The notes under the pieces: model-generated
Database searches by the model: none
Told to the model about the DNA's origin: nothing
Seen by the model: the letters and a program-made list of their open reading frames with translations, nothing else
DNA from: an uncultured Clostridia bacterium
GTDB lineage: Bacteria > Bacillota > Clostridia > Oscillospirales > Ruminococcaceae
NCBI GenBank assembly: GCA_947626165.1
Contig: CANQRG010000001.1
Span: forward strand, 173,005 to 237,004
Reading direction: 5' to 3'
Length of the DNA stretch: 64,000 nucleotides
Shown here: piece by piece, positions 16,578-24,922 of the stretch
How the letters are laid out: each line of letters begins with the position of its first letter
Position numbering within the stretch: the first letter of the stretch is position 1
Translations under genes and position numbers: made by a program

Positions 16578-18225
16578 AAGTGACAACGCTGCATTTAGAA
16601 ATAATTATGCCAGTGAAATTTATCAACTTGGAGCTGATAAAGCTAAATTTGATTTATTCAATATAATTCCTAAAAAATATGTACAACTGCATAATGAAGG
16701 TTATATACATATTCATGATGCAGAAGCGTATGGTAAAGTTAATAATTGTTCTACACCTGACCTGATTGCGTTTTTTGAGACTATTGTACTTGATTCAAAA
16801 ACCGAACAAGGAAAGATACAAGAAATAATAAATAAGATTAAGCAACTAATCACCGACATAGCTTTAAGCCAGTCAGGTGGGATAGGTTTTGCAAATTTTG
16901 ATAGTGATATTGATGTTTTATTTCAAAAACATGATATTTTGTTGATTCCTGATAATATTAATTTTTTTCATGATTGCATATGTGAGTTCTTAACGTGGAT
17001 TAATACTACAAGAACCAGATTTTGCAGAGAACCGTATTATTTATCATTAAATATCGGATTATCATGTTCGGGTTGGGGCAAAATAACTGCCCAAACATTA
17101 TTAAACACATTTATGAATATGCCATCAGATTACACTCGTCCCAATATTATATTTAAGGTGAATAGAAATATTAACAGTTCTCAGAATTCACCCAATTATG
17201 ATATTTTTCAATTGGCACTTAGTTGCACTGCAAAAAGAATGATTCCGACATATTTATTGACAGATAGCAATATCAACAACACCTGTATTCCACAAAAACT
17301 TGGCATTATGGGGTGTAGAACGAGAGTTTACAATAATATTAATGGCAGTGAAACAACGATTGGCAGAGGTAATGTCGCCAATGTGTCAATCAATTTGCCA
17401 CGACTCGCTATCGAATCAAAATGCATAGATGAATTTTTTTCTTTATTGGATTCAATGATGGATAATGCGTCGAGATTGCTTATTGATAGAGCTAATCAAA
17501 TGAAATTAAACGGTGAGCAATATGTAAAATATATTTTGCAGAATAAAATTTGGACTTCTGTTAACTCAATAGATGATATGCTTAAACAGGGTACATTATC
17601 TATTGGATTCATAGGTTTATCCGAAACAGTAGAGGTTTTAACAGGAACCCAATATCATATGAACTCAGAATCTTATCAAATTGCATTAGATATTATCAAA
17701 CATATGCGTAATTTTACCGATAATTTTCGTGATAAGTATTTTATTAATTTTTCTCTATTAGCAACGCCCGGAGAAATGATATCAGGTCGTTTCTGTAAAA
17801 TAGATAAAAAATATGCAAAAAACCCAATACAGGACAAGGGTTTCTATACCAATTCGTTCCATGTTCCTGTGGATTCTCAAATATCAATATTTGAGAAAAT
17901 AAATTATGAAGCACCCTTTCACAGTTTATGCAATGGTGGTTGCATTACATATGTTGAATTCAAATCTGCCCCTTTAACAAACGTCTTAGCTTTAGAAGAT
18001 GCGATTAATTATGCAACACTTAAAGGAATTTCTTATTTAGGCTTTAACTATCCATTGGATATTTGCAACAGCTGCAAAACAAACGGTACATTTGATAACT
18101 GTCCTCAATGCAACTCAAACAATGTAAAAAGAATACGGAGAGTATCTGGTTATTTAGAAGATCTAAATTATTTTACTGAGGGCAAAAAAGCAGAAGAAAG
18201 CTTTAGAAAACCAAATGTAATATAA
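16567..18225 (+). CDS. nrdD: Short class III ribonucleoside-triphosphate reductase (NrdD) lacking the ATP-cone
   Basis: A 552-residue glycyl radical enzyme, against about 600-720 for housekeeping NrdD. It begins directly in the catalytic barrel (YIHIHDAEAY near residue 50) with no N-terminal ATP-cone, so it lacks the usual dATP/ATP activity switch. Active-site features are intact: NNCSTPD near 61, MGCRTRV near 250, NVSINLPR near 280, the zinc Cys quartet CNSC/CPQC near 505-520 and the C-terminal glycyl radical motif RVSGYL. The segment aligned with the conserved QTPFVTFGFG loop of E. coli NrdD reads PYYLSLNIGLSCSGW, a clear divergence. GGGGGAG precedes the ATG. It likely reduces a ribonucleotide, perhaps an unusual one. 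Confidence 0.88.
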   Translation: MKNKSDNAAFRNNYASEIYQLGADKAKFDLFNIIPKKYVQLHNEGYIHIHDAEAYGKVNNCSTPDLIAFFETIVLDSKTEQGKIQEIINKIKQLITDIALSQSGGIGFANFDSDIDVLFQKHDILLIPDNINFFHDCICEFLTWINTTRTRFCREPYYLSLNIGLSCSGWGKITAQTLLNTFMNMPSDYTRPNIIFKVNRNINSSQNSPNYDIFQLALSCTAKRMIPTYLLTDSNINNTCIPQKLGIMGCRTRVYNNINGSETTIGRGNVANVSINLPRLAIESKCIDEFFSLLDSMMDNASRLLIDRANQMKLNGEQYVKYILQNKIWTSVNSIDDMLKQGTLSIGFIGLSETVEVLTGTQYHMNSESYQIALDIIKHMRNFTDNFRDKYFINFSLLATPGEMISGRFCKIDKKYAKNPIQDKGFYTNSFHVPVDSQISIFEKINYEAPFHSLCNGGCITYVEFKSAPLTNVLALEDAINYATLKGISYLGFNYPLDICNSCKTNGTFDNCPQCNSNNVKRIRRVSGYLEDLNYFTEGKKAEESFRKPNVI

Positions 18226-18238
18226 AGGAGAATTGATT

Positions 18239-20281
18239 TTGGAAATATTAGCGCCGGCTGGTAATATAAATCAAGCTATTGCAGCAATAAACTCAGGCTG
18301 TGACGCTTTATATGGAGGACTTGGAGAATGGAATGCAAGAAACAGAGCTTTAAACTTCACTGTAGACGAATACAAAATGCTGCTTGGAAAGTGTCATGAA
18401 AACGGTGTAAAATTCTATATGACCGTAAATACTTTACTAAAAAACAATGAGATAAATGATATTTTAAAATTATTTCATAATTCATCATTTCCACTACCGG
18501 ATGCAGTTATCGTTGCTGATATTGGACTTATTATTACGTTGAGGGAGCAATTTCCTAATTTAGATATTCACGTATCAACACAATTCGGAGCGTGTACTGA
18601 GCAAGACTTAGATTTTCTTGAACAGATTGGAGTTAAAAGAGCGATTCTTGCAAGGGAGCTTACTTTTAACGAAATAAAGTATTTGTGCAAACATACATCA
18701 TTGGAAATTGAAGTTTTTGGATATGGCTCTCAATGCATTGCATTTTCAGGACAATGTTTATGGTGCGGAGTACTGAACGGTTGCAGCGGTAACAGAGGAC
18801 GATGCATCGGAATGTGCCGTGATTTATATCAAAGCAAAGATGAAATTGGACAATTTATGTATCCCCGAGATATTAATGCTGTGTCTTATATAAAAGCATT
18901 GGAGCATATTGGTGTAAAAAGTGTAAAAATCGAAGGAAGATTGCGAAGTACCGAAGAAATAAGCAATGTTGTTCGCAACTTTAAAGTCTCAGCTTATTCA
19001 AAGTTGGAATGCAATGAAAATTATGTTGGATATTTGGGTAATGATTTACCGGTAAAGGGAATGCTGCGCAGCGTTAATCCTCGAACCAAATCAGCATTAA
19101 AAGATTATAACAAAATTTCAGAAAACGACCTTTGCATTCAATATATAAACGATAAAGAATTATATACTCGAGGGATAAAATCAAATGAAGTTGTATCTAA
19201 TAGATTTGTTAAATGTATATATACAAATATGTTAAAATTTAAAGAAATAAATATTTCAATCAGAATCATTGCTGCTGATAACTACGCCAATAAAATTGAT
19301 TTTATTAATTCTCATGGAGAAAGGAGAATGTTCAATTTAAAATCAGAAAAAACAGAAAAACATAATGTTGATGATATTTACAATTTAATAAAAATGAAAA
19401 CGAACTATAATATTTATGAGTTTACTGCCAATGTACCATCTCTTCAAGAAATTTATATTGATTTAAATGAGGTGAATTTTATTGTTAATCAAATAAATCA
19501 TATATGTTCTGGTGAAAACTTAGTTTCGCAAAACCTAACAAGTAAAGCAAGCGTAAATGATATAATAGAAACTAAAAGTTGCGAAACCATAATGCTTTTT
19601 AAAAGCAAAGGTTATGGAAAATTTATATATGATGTGACTGATATAGATTCTTTAAAAAAAGCAATCAGTTTATACAACAGAGGTATTGATATTGTTTTTA
19701 AAACACCTGTTTTGGATTTTAACATTCAAATTGATGAAATTTTCAGATTGTTAAACGGATCAAAAATTATGCTTACTAAATTGTCACATATTTTGTATCT
19801 GAAAAAGTACAATTATACAAAAGTCTTTGGGGATTACACATTAAATATTTGGAACAAACGATCTGCTGATTTTGTAAAAGAATTTGGTATATCATCGATT
19901 GTGTTTCATCCGGAGTTATCTTATCAGGATAATAGTGAGGCAACCAATAAAACTTTTAGTTCAAAATATATTGTTTCTTACGGAAAACTTCCTTTAGCAT
20001 ACACACGAGCATGTTTTTCGGAATTAAATCTATGTTCACAAAGATGCAGTGAGAGCTTTTCTATTAAAAATATATCAAAGGGATATTCCTTGAAAATATC
20101 CTGTGATAGTAGTCTTGGTGTAAGGAAGATATTATCTGAGCAGATAGTAGGGACTGCTCAATATGAAAATTGTAATAGAATCATACTTGCAGATTATTTG
20201 AGCTATTCTGAAACGAATAAGTTACTCAATTTTTCAAAACTGGATTATGATATTGAACTTTATAGGAGGACTGTTAATTGA
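18239..20281 (+). CDS. Two-part peptidase U32-family protein
   Basis: A 680-residue protein starting at TTG 18239, 8 bases after AAAGGAG. The first half is a U32 TIM-barrel (EILAPAGNINQAIAAI at the N-terminus, conserved VSTQFG and the Cys cluster CIAFSGQC...CSGNRGRC...C near 175-200, which ligates a [4Fe-4S] cluster in characterised members). The second half has a further Cys group (YTRACFSELNLCSQRC) like the C-terminal part of long U32 proteins such as RlhA. Known relatives (RlhA, TrhP, UbiU/V) perform O2-independent hydroxylation of pyrimidines in RNA or of ubiquinone precursors rather than proteolysis. Here it is embedded among nucleotide genes, suggesting hydroxylation of a free nucleotide or nucleoside; that is inference. 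Confidence 0.82.
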   Translation: MEILAPAGNINQAIAAINSGCDALYGGLGEWNARNRALNFTVDEYKMLLGKCHENGVKFYMTVNTLLKNNEINDILKLFHNSSFPLPDAVIVADIGLIITLREQFPNLDIHVSTQFGACTEQDLDFLEQIGVKRAILARELTFNEIKYLCKHTSLEIEVFGYGSQCIAFSGQCLWCGVLNGCSGNRGRCIGMCRDLYQSKDEIGQFMYPRDINAVSYIKALEHIGVKSVKIEGRLRSTEEISNVVRNFKVSAYSKLECNENYVGYLGNDLPVKGMLRSVNPRTKSALKDYNKISENDLCIQYINDKELYTRGIKSNEVVSNRFVKCIYTNMLKFKEINISIRIIAADNYANKIDFINSHGERRMFNLKSEKTEKHNVDDIYNLIKMKTNYNIYEFTANVPSLQEIYIDLNEVNFIVNQINHICSGENLVSQNLTSKASVNDIIETKSCETIMLFKSKGYGKFIYDVTDIDSLKKAISLYNRGIDIVFKTPVLDFNIQIDEIFRLLNGSKIMLTKLSHILYLKKYNYTKVFGDYTLNIWNKRSADFVKEFGISSIVFHPELSYQDNSEATNKTFSSKYIVSYGKLPLAYTRACFSELNLCSQRCSESFSIKNISKGYSLKISCDSSLGVRKILSEQIVGTAQYENCNRIILADYLSYSETNKLLNFSKLDYDIELYRRTVN

Positions 20282-20991
20282 AAACTTCAAGTTGTTGGGG
20301 TACTCCTCCAACAAGGCTTTATAAATTTATAGATTTTCTTTTAATGCAAAAAAATGATGCAACAGTTTGTGTTGTTGGATGTTCAGATGGAAAATTTGTT
20401 TTTCCTTTTCTAAGGAAAGGATTTAATGTAACAGCGATAGACTTTGATAAAGTGGCATTATATGGTGGAAAAAAGCTTAAGCCAATTAAACGAGTCAATA
20501 TTGCAAAAACTGAATATAATCATGTGGATACATCGCCCAAATATATAAAATTGCCAACAGAAGAAATTATAATTAATGGATTGAAAAAAAGAGCTGAAAT
20601 CGAGAAGTTAAACAACAATCTACGCATTTTAGAAACTGATTTTTATGCTTGTCCTCCCCAAGAGTCGTTTGATGTTTTATTTACAAGCTGTTCTTTACAA
20701 TATAAGAGCAATCGAGTAATTCCTATTGAAAATATTATGGCTACATTAAAATCTCACGTGAATGTAAATGGATATTTGTATATGGACTATATGATGCCGT
20801 TAGAAGATACACATACTTGGAAATCGGATCACTTTTTCAGAACAGGTCAGATGAAAAATTGGTTTTCTGATGGATGGAAAATTATACATATACGAGAGAT
20901 GAAAAAACCAATTTTTGAAGCAGCTCATGTTGATAGACCAGAGGATCATTTTCACCGTTTCGGATATATACTTGCTCAAAAGGAGAAATAG
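20278..20991 (+). CDS. SAM-dependent class I methyltransferase
   Basis: A 237-residue protein starting with TTG that overlaps the stop of the U32 gene (TTGA), with AGGAGG 9 bases upstream. The Rossmann-fold motif I is seen as VCVVGCSDGKFVFPF (near residue 30) followed by an acidic AIDFD at the end of strand 2; motif IV-like FDVLFTSCSLQY is near 132. The C-terminal DHFHRFGYILAQK resembles small-molecule methyltransferases of the TehB/TPMT-like group. The acceptor is unknown. Next to a presumed hydroxylase, O-methylation of a newly made hydroxyl is an attractive idea, parallel to ho5U to mo5U chemistry in tRNA, but unproven. Confidence 0.78.
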   Translation: MKTSSCWGTPPTRLYKFIDFLLMQKNDATVCVVGCSDGKFVFPFLRKGFNVTAIDFDKVALYGGKKLKPIKRVNIAKTEYNHVDTSPKYIKLPTEEIIINGLKKRAEIEKLNNNLRILETDFYACPPQESFDVLFTSCSLQYKSNRVIPIENIMATLKSHVNVNGYLYMDYMMPLEDTHTWKSDHFFRTGQMKNWFSDGWKIIHIREMKKPIFEAAHVDRPEDHFHRFGYILAQKEK

Positions 20992-20993
20992 AG

Positions 20994-22037
20994 GTGCAAA
21001 CACCATACTATGAATTTGATTTAAATAAGGTTCAAGAAAATTTAAAAATTTTACATGATGCTGTCCAGCCTGATTCTTTGTTTTATGCGTTAAAAGCTAA
21101 TTCTGAAATAGAAATATTGAAAACATTGAAAGATTGTAATGCAAATTTTGAAATTGCAAGTATAGGTGAATATTTAAAACTCAAAAAAATTGGTGTTAAT
21201 TTATCTAATATTATTTGTTCATTGCCAATAAAGACTGAAGAAATGATAAGCTTTTTATACAAAGAAGGTGTAAGGTATTTTGTTTTTGAAGACTTTAACG
21301 AATATGTTAAATTGAGCCGTCTTGCATCAAAAGCAAAAAAAATTTTACGAGTAGATATTACTCATTTTTCACAAAATTCGATTGAATATGGTATGACGGA
21401 AAAAGATCTTCAAATTTTGTTAAATCAAGGGAATATGAGTATTGATAATATAGACGGAATAACATTTTATCTTGCAAAAAATAATGATGTTAATACAATT
21501 TTATCTGTGCTAACTTATTGTGAAAAAATAATTGATATTATTGGGAATAATAAAATTTTAAATATTGGCGGAAATTACAGATTGCCACAAGAAGTGGGGG
21601 CAGATTATTATGAACAGCTTCAAAAAAAACTAAGCAGCATAAGATCAAAATATGGTTATGTTATCTATATGGAGCCGGGTAGAAGCATTGTAAAAAGTGC
21701 TGGTAAATTAGTTACAAAAATAATTGATATCAAAGAAGATAAACATCAGATATTTTTGGATTCCGGTTTACCAACAGGAATTTCTTACTGTCCCGATTGT
21801 ATTATCAATGTTTCAGAAACAATAGAAATACCAATGAAAAAATATGATTTTTTTGATATTACCTGTTCACACAGATTGCTCTTTTCAACAGAATTATCAT
21901 TTCAAACATCCATAGGTGACATTTTAGAATTTTTAAATTTCGGTTCTTACTCAATATGTAAAAGTTCAAATTTTCACGGATGGGAAACCCCGCAGTGTAC
22001 TTTTATAAGAAGGTGTAATAATGCATATTGCAATTGA
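20994..22037 (+). CDS. Fold-III PLP-dependent decarboxylase-like protein (ornithine/diaminopimelate type)
   Basis: A 347-residue protein beginning with GTG two bases after the methyltransferase stop; AAGGAG is about 11 bases upstream. It has the alanine-racemase/ODC barrel: PLP lysine in FYALKANS (near residue 36), a glycine-rich LNIGGNYRL (near 185) and phosphate-binding MEPGRS (near 223), then a C-terminal barrel with NFGSYS. The segment equivalent to ODC GPTCDGLD reads ITCSHRLLF, keeping Cys but losing the following Asp that contacts the substrate amine. Thus it may act on a different amino acid or a conjugate. Ornithine, lysine or carboxyamine substrates cannot be separated by eye. Confidence 0.78.
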   Translation: MQTPYYEFDLNKVQENLKILHDAVQPDSLFYALKANSEIEILKTLKDCNANFEIASIGEYLKLKKIGVNLSNIICSLPIKTEEMISFLYKEGVRYFVFEDFNEYVKLSRLASKAKKILRVDITHFSQNSIEYGMTEKDLQILLNQGNMSIDNIDGITFYLAKNNDVNTILSVLTYCEKIIDIIGNNKILNIGGNYRLPQEVGADYYEQLQKKLSSIRSKYGYVIYMEPGRSIVKSAGKLVTKIIDIKEDKHQIFLDSGLPTGISYCPDCIINVSETIEIPMKKYDFFDITCSHRLLFSTELSFQTSIGDILEFLNFGSYSICKSSNFHGWETPQCTFIRRCNNAYCN

Positions 22038-22590
22038 AGGCATGGATGGCGTTGGAAAAACCACAACAGCGAAGTTGTTAGCTGAGAGACTTAATTTTCA
22101 ATTTATTGAAAAGCCATTGCATTTATTGTTAGACGATGAGAAAACATGTGATAATTATTTAAAACTAAGCAGTTATATAAATAGTCAAAATAATATTGAA
22201 CTCAAAGCATTGTTTTATGGATTAGGAAATGCCTATCTCAGCAATCAATATCGAGACACTGATATTATTACAGATAGGCACCTTGTGTCAAATTATTTTT
22301 GGAATTCAAGTAATGACAATTACGAATTATTCGACTATTTAATAAAGGTGTGTGGTAAGCCGGATATAACTATTTTACTATATTCCAATATGTTAGTTCG
22401 TGAAAATCGCATTAAGATGAGAAACAGTGCAGATTGCGATTTATATGAAATTAATAAATTTCCTGATGCTTATGAAAAAATGAAATATTTTTTAAACCGT
22501 TATAAATTTGAATATTATCAAATAGATAATTCAAATCTTTCAATAGAGGAAACTGTTGATAAAATTGTTTGTATCCTAGATGAAAAATGA
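22021..22590 (+). CDS. Thymidylate kinase-like P-loop nucleotide kinase
   Basis: A 189-residue kinase with P-loop IEGMDGVGKTTTAKLL at residues 4-19, a DR motif in TDRHLVSNYFW near 90 and a LID-type VRENRIKMR near 127, the layout of dTMP kinase or deoxynucleoside kinase. The family transfers phosphate from ATP to (d)NMP. It is slightly shorter than housekeeping Tmk (205-215). It overlaps the decarboxylase gene by 17 bases and ends the operon. Radical nucleotide enzymes such as prokaryotic viperins are often paired with a nucleotide kinase, so it may charge the cluster's product to di- or triphosphate (inference). Confidence 0.8.
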   Translation: MHIAIEGMDGVGKTTTAKLLAERLNFQFIEKPLHLLLDDEKTCDNYLKLSSYINSQNNIELKALFYGLGNAYLSNQYRDTDIITDRHLVSNYFWNSSNDNYELFDYLIKVCGKPDITILLYSNMLVRENRIKMRNSADCDLYEINKFPDAYEKMKYFLNRYKFEYYQIDNSNLSIEETVDKIVCILDEK

Positions 22591-22780
22591 TTTGATATCT
22601 ATATGTTTTTGTGACTTCTCTCAGTATGTCATCTGTAGTCGTAAGGATAGTACGTAAATCGGGCAAAATCATCAAATAATATATTTTTATTAGTTCCAAG
22701 AAAAGTGTTGTCGCTGTTTTATACTAAGAAAACTATGTGAATAGAAAAAAGTAGAAACTTTGGAAGCAGAAGCAATGCTT

Positions 22781-24907
22781 TTATTTCTTTTTAAAGAATG
22801 ATAAAACACGTTTAAATATAGATTTATTCTTTTTTCTATCTGACGGCTCAGTCTCAGCCTTTGGCGCGTTTTTATATGCATCGTCAAAGAATATCTGCTG
22901 AGCGTTAATTGTGTCAAAGTCGTCTTGCTTTTGCTTTTTGTAACTGCCGTTTGATTGCAAAACTCTGCCCTTGACATTATCATTTATCTGGGTTTTAAAG
23001 TATTTATAAACCCTTTCCTTTATTTGATTGTCGTATATCGGAACGGCAACCTCAACACGTCTTATGGTATTCCTTGTCATAAAGTCTGCCGAGGAAATAT
23101 AAACTCTTTGCTCATCGTTCCTTCCGAAAATATAAAATCTTGCGTGCTCTAAGTATCTGCCAACTATGGATACGACCTTGATGTTTTCTGTTTCTCCCTC
23201 GATACCCGGAATTAGACAGCATATTCCCCGAATGACAAGCTCGATTTCAACTCCTGCCTTTGAACATTCAATAAGCTTTTTTATAAGAACCTTGTCGGTG
23301 AGCGAGTTTGCCTTTATGCCTATGTATGCCTGTCTTCCGTCTTTGACTTTTTGTATCTCCTCGTCCATCATTTCAATTAGCTGAGGGCGTAAAGCCTTAG
23401 GCGCAACCAGAAGATGGTTTGCCTTTTCAACAAGATTATCCGTTGCAAGTGCGTTAAAAACATTGACAGCGTCCTCGGCTATTCCCTGATGAGATGTCAT
23501 AAGGCAAACGTCGGTATAAAGCTCCGCTGTTTTTTCGTTGTAGTTTCCCGTTCCCACCTGAACTGTGTATTTAGCCTTGCTGCCGTATTTCCTTGTAATA
23601 AGCAGCAGCTTTGAGTGTACCTTTAAATCTTCAGGACCGTATATTACCTTAACTCCCGCTTTCTCAAGACGCTTTGACCAGTCTATATTGTTTTCCTCGT
23701 CGAATCTTGCACGGAGCTCGACTAGAACCATAACGTCCTTTCCGTTTTCAGCGGCGTCAATCAAAGCCTCTACGATTTTGCTTGCCTTAGCTACACGGTA
23801 TAGAGTTATTTTTATTGATACTACGCTTTTATCATAAGCCGCCTCCTGCAAGAGCCTGATAAACGGCTTGATGCTTTCGTATGGATAGGATAGGAATATA
23901 TCCTTTTTATCTATCTGAGAAATCATAGATGTTGATTCGTCAACCATAGGAGATTTCTGAGGAATTTGCTCGTTAAAGAACAGATTTGATTTGTCTTTCG
24001 CTTTGTTCCTTACTGTGAAAACGTAAGACATATCAAGAGGCGATTTTTCGACAAAAAACTGCTTTTTTGATATGTCAAGGCGTGATGACAGCTCTGAAAC
24101 TGTGGAGGACGAAAGCTCTCTTGAAAGCTGGATCCTCACAGCGCAAAGCCTTTTTCGTTTTTTTATAAGCTCCGACATAGCGCCTCTAAAATCCATTTCC
24201 TGATCAAAAAGCGCTTCCTTGACGTCTATATCTGCGTTTCTTGTAACACGGATAAGGCTTTTTTCTTCTATCTTATAGTCTGAAAATATTTTGCCTGCGT
24301 TGTGTAGAATTATATCCTCGACTAAAATGTATCTTATCTTCTTTTTTCCGGGAAGAAAAAGAACTCTTGAAAACACTCCGGAAGTGTTTACTATACCAAG
24401 CGAAATGCTGGATTTTGATGAAAGACGTACAACGGCATAGATATCTTTGCCATTAAGAAAAGGGAAAGGATGCCGTTTGTTGATTATCTGGGGAGACAGA
24501 AACGGACTTACCTCGTATTTGAAAAACCTGTTTACAAATTCCTTGTCCTCTTTTGAAAGGTCTTTGACGCTTACTTGCTTTATTCCGTTTTCTTTGAGTT
24601 CGTTCGACAGCTTTTCAAAATATTCGTCGTGTTTAATGTTTAGCTGAGCAACTCTTTTGAAAATTGCATTAAGCTGCTCCGACGGTCTCATTTTTGTTTT
24701 TCCGTCCAGGTCATCATCGTCTATAAGCATCTGGTCGTGGAGCGAGCCTACACGAACCATAAAAAATTCGTCGAGATTGCTCGAATATATAGAGGAAAAA
24801 AACAGCCTTTCCAAAAGTGGTACTGAGCTGTCGTTTGATTCTTCTAAAACACGCTGGTTGAATTTAAGCCAAGAAAGCTCTCTGTTATCATATAATTTGT
24901 CAGCCAA
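22781..24907 (-). CDS. ppk1: Polyphosphate kinase 1
   Basis: A 708-residue enzyme making polyphosphate reversibly from ATP. It starts with TTG, GGAGGA lying 7 bases upstream, and the family N-terminus LYDNRELSWLKFNQRVLEE is intact. The autophosphorylated His lies in KVHSKLLLI near residue 430; a second conserved active-site segment is VYISSADFMTRN near 585, and RARFDEENNIDW near 400 is typical. A Lys/Arg-rich tail of about 60 residues extends past the catalytic core. Fifteen bases separate it from the upstream antiporter gene, so both are probably in one transcript. Confidence 0.95.
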   Translation of the reverse strand: MADKLYDNRELSWLKFNQRVLEESNDSSVPLLERLFFSSIYSSNLDEFFMVRVGSLHDQMLIDDDDLDGKTKMRPSEQLNAIFKRVAQLNIKHDEYFEKLSNELKENGIKQVSVKDLSKEDKEFVNRFFKYEVSPFLSPQIINKRHPFPFLNGKDIYAVVRLSSKSSISLGIVNTSGVFSRVLFLPGKKKIRYILVEDIILHNAGKIFSDYKIEEKSLIRVTRNADIDVKEALFDQEMDFRGAMSELIKKRKRLCAVRIQLSRELSSSTVSELSSRLDISKKQFFVEKSPLDMSYVFTVRNKAKDKSNLFFNEQIPQKSPMVDESTSMISQIDKKDIFLSYPYESIKPFIRLLQEAAYDKSVVSIKITLYRVAKASKIVEALIDAAENGKDVMVLVELRARFDEENNIDWSKRLEKAGVKVIYGPEDLKVHSKLLLITRKYGSKAKYTVQVGTGNYNEKTAELYTDVCLMTSHQGIAEDAVNVFNALATDNLVEKANHLLVAPKALRPQLIEMMDEEIQKVKDGRQAYIGIKANSLTDKVLIKKLIECSKAGVEIELVIRGICCLIPGIEGETENIKVVSIVGRYLEHARFYIFGRNDEQRVYISSADFMTRNTIRRVEVAVPIYDNQIKERVYKYFKTQINDNVKGRVLQSNGSYKKQKQDDFDTINAQQIFFDDAYKNAPKAETEPSDRKKNKSIFKRVLSFFKKK

Positions 24908-24922
24908 TTTAATTTCCTCCCG

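Noticed and set aside
22591..22780. A further island gene or a right-hand repeat matching the hairpin at 14659
   Set aside because: No frame with a start signal and no copy of the CCACCAG hairpin could be found there.
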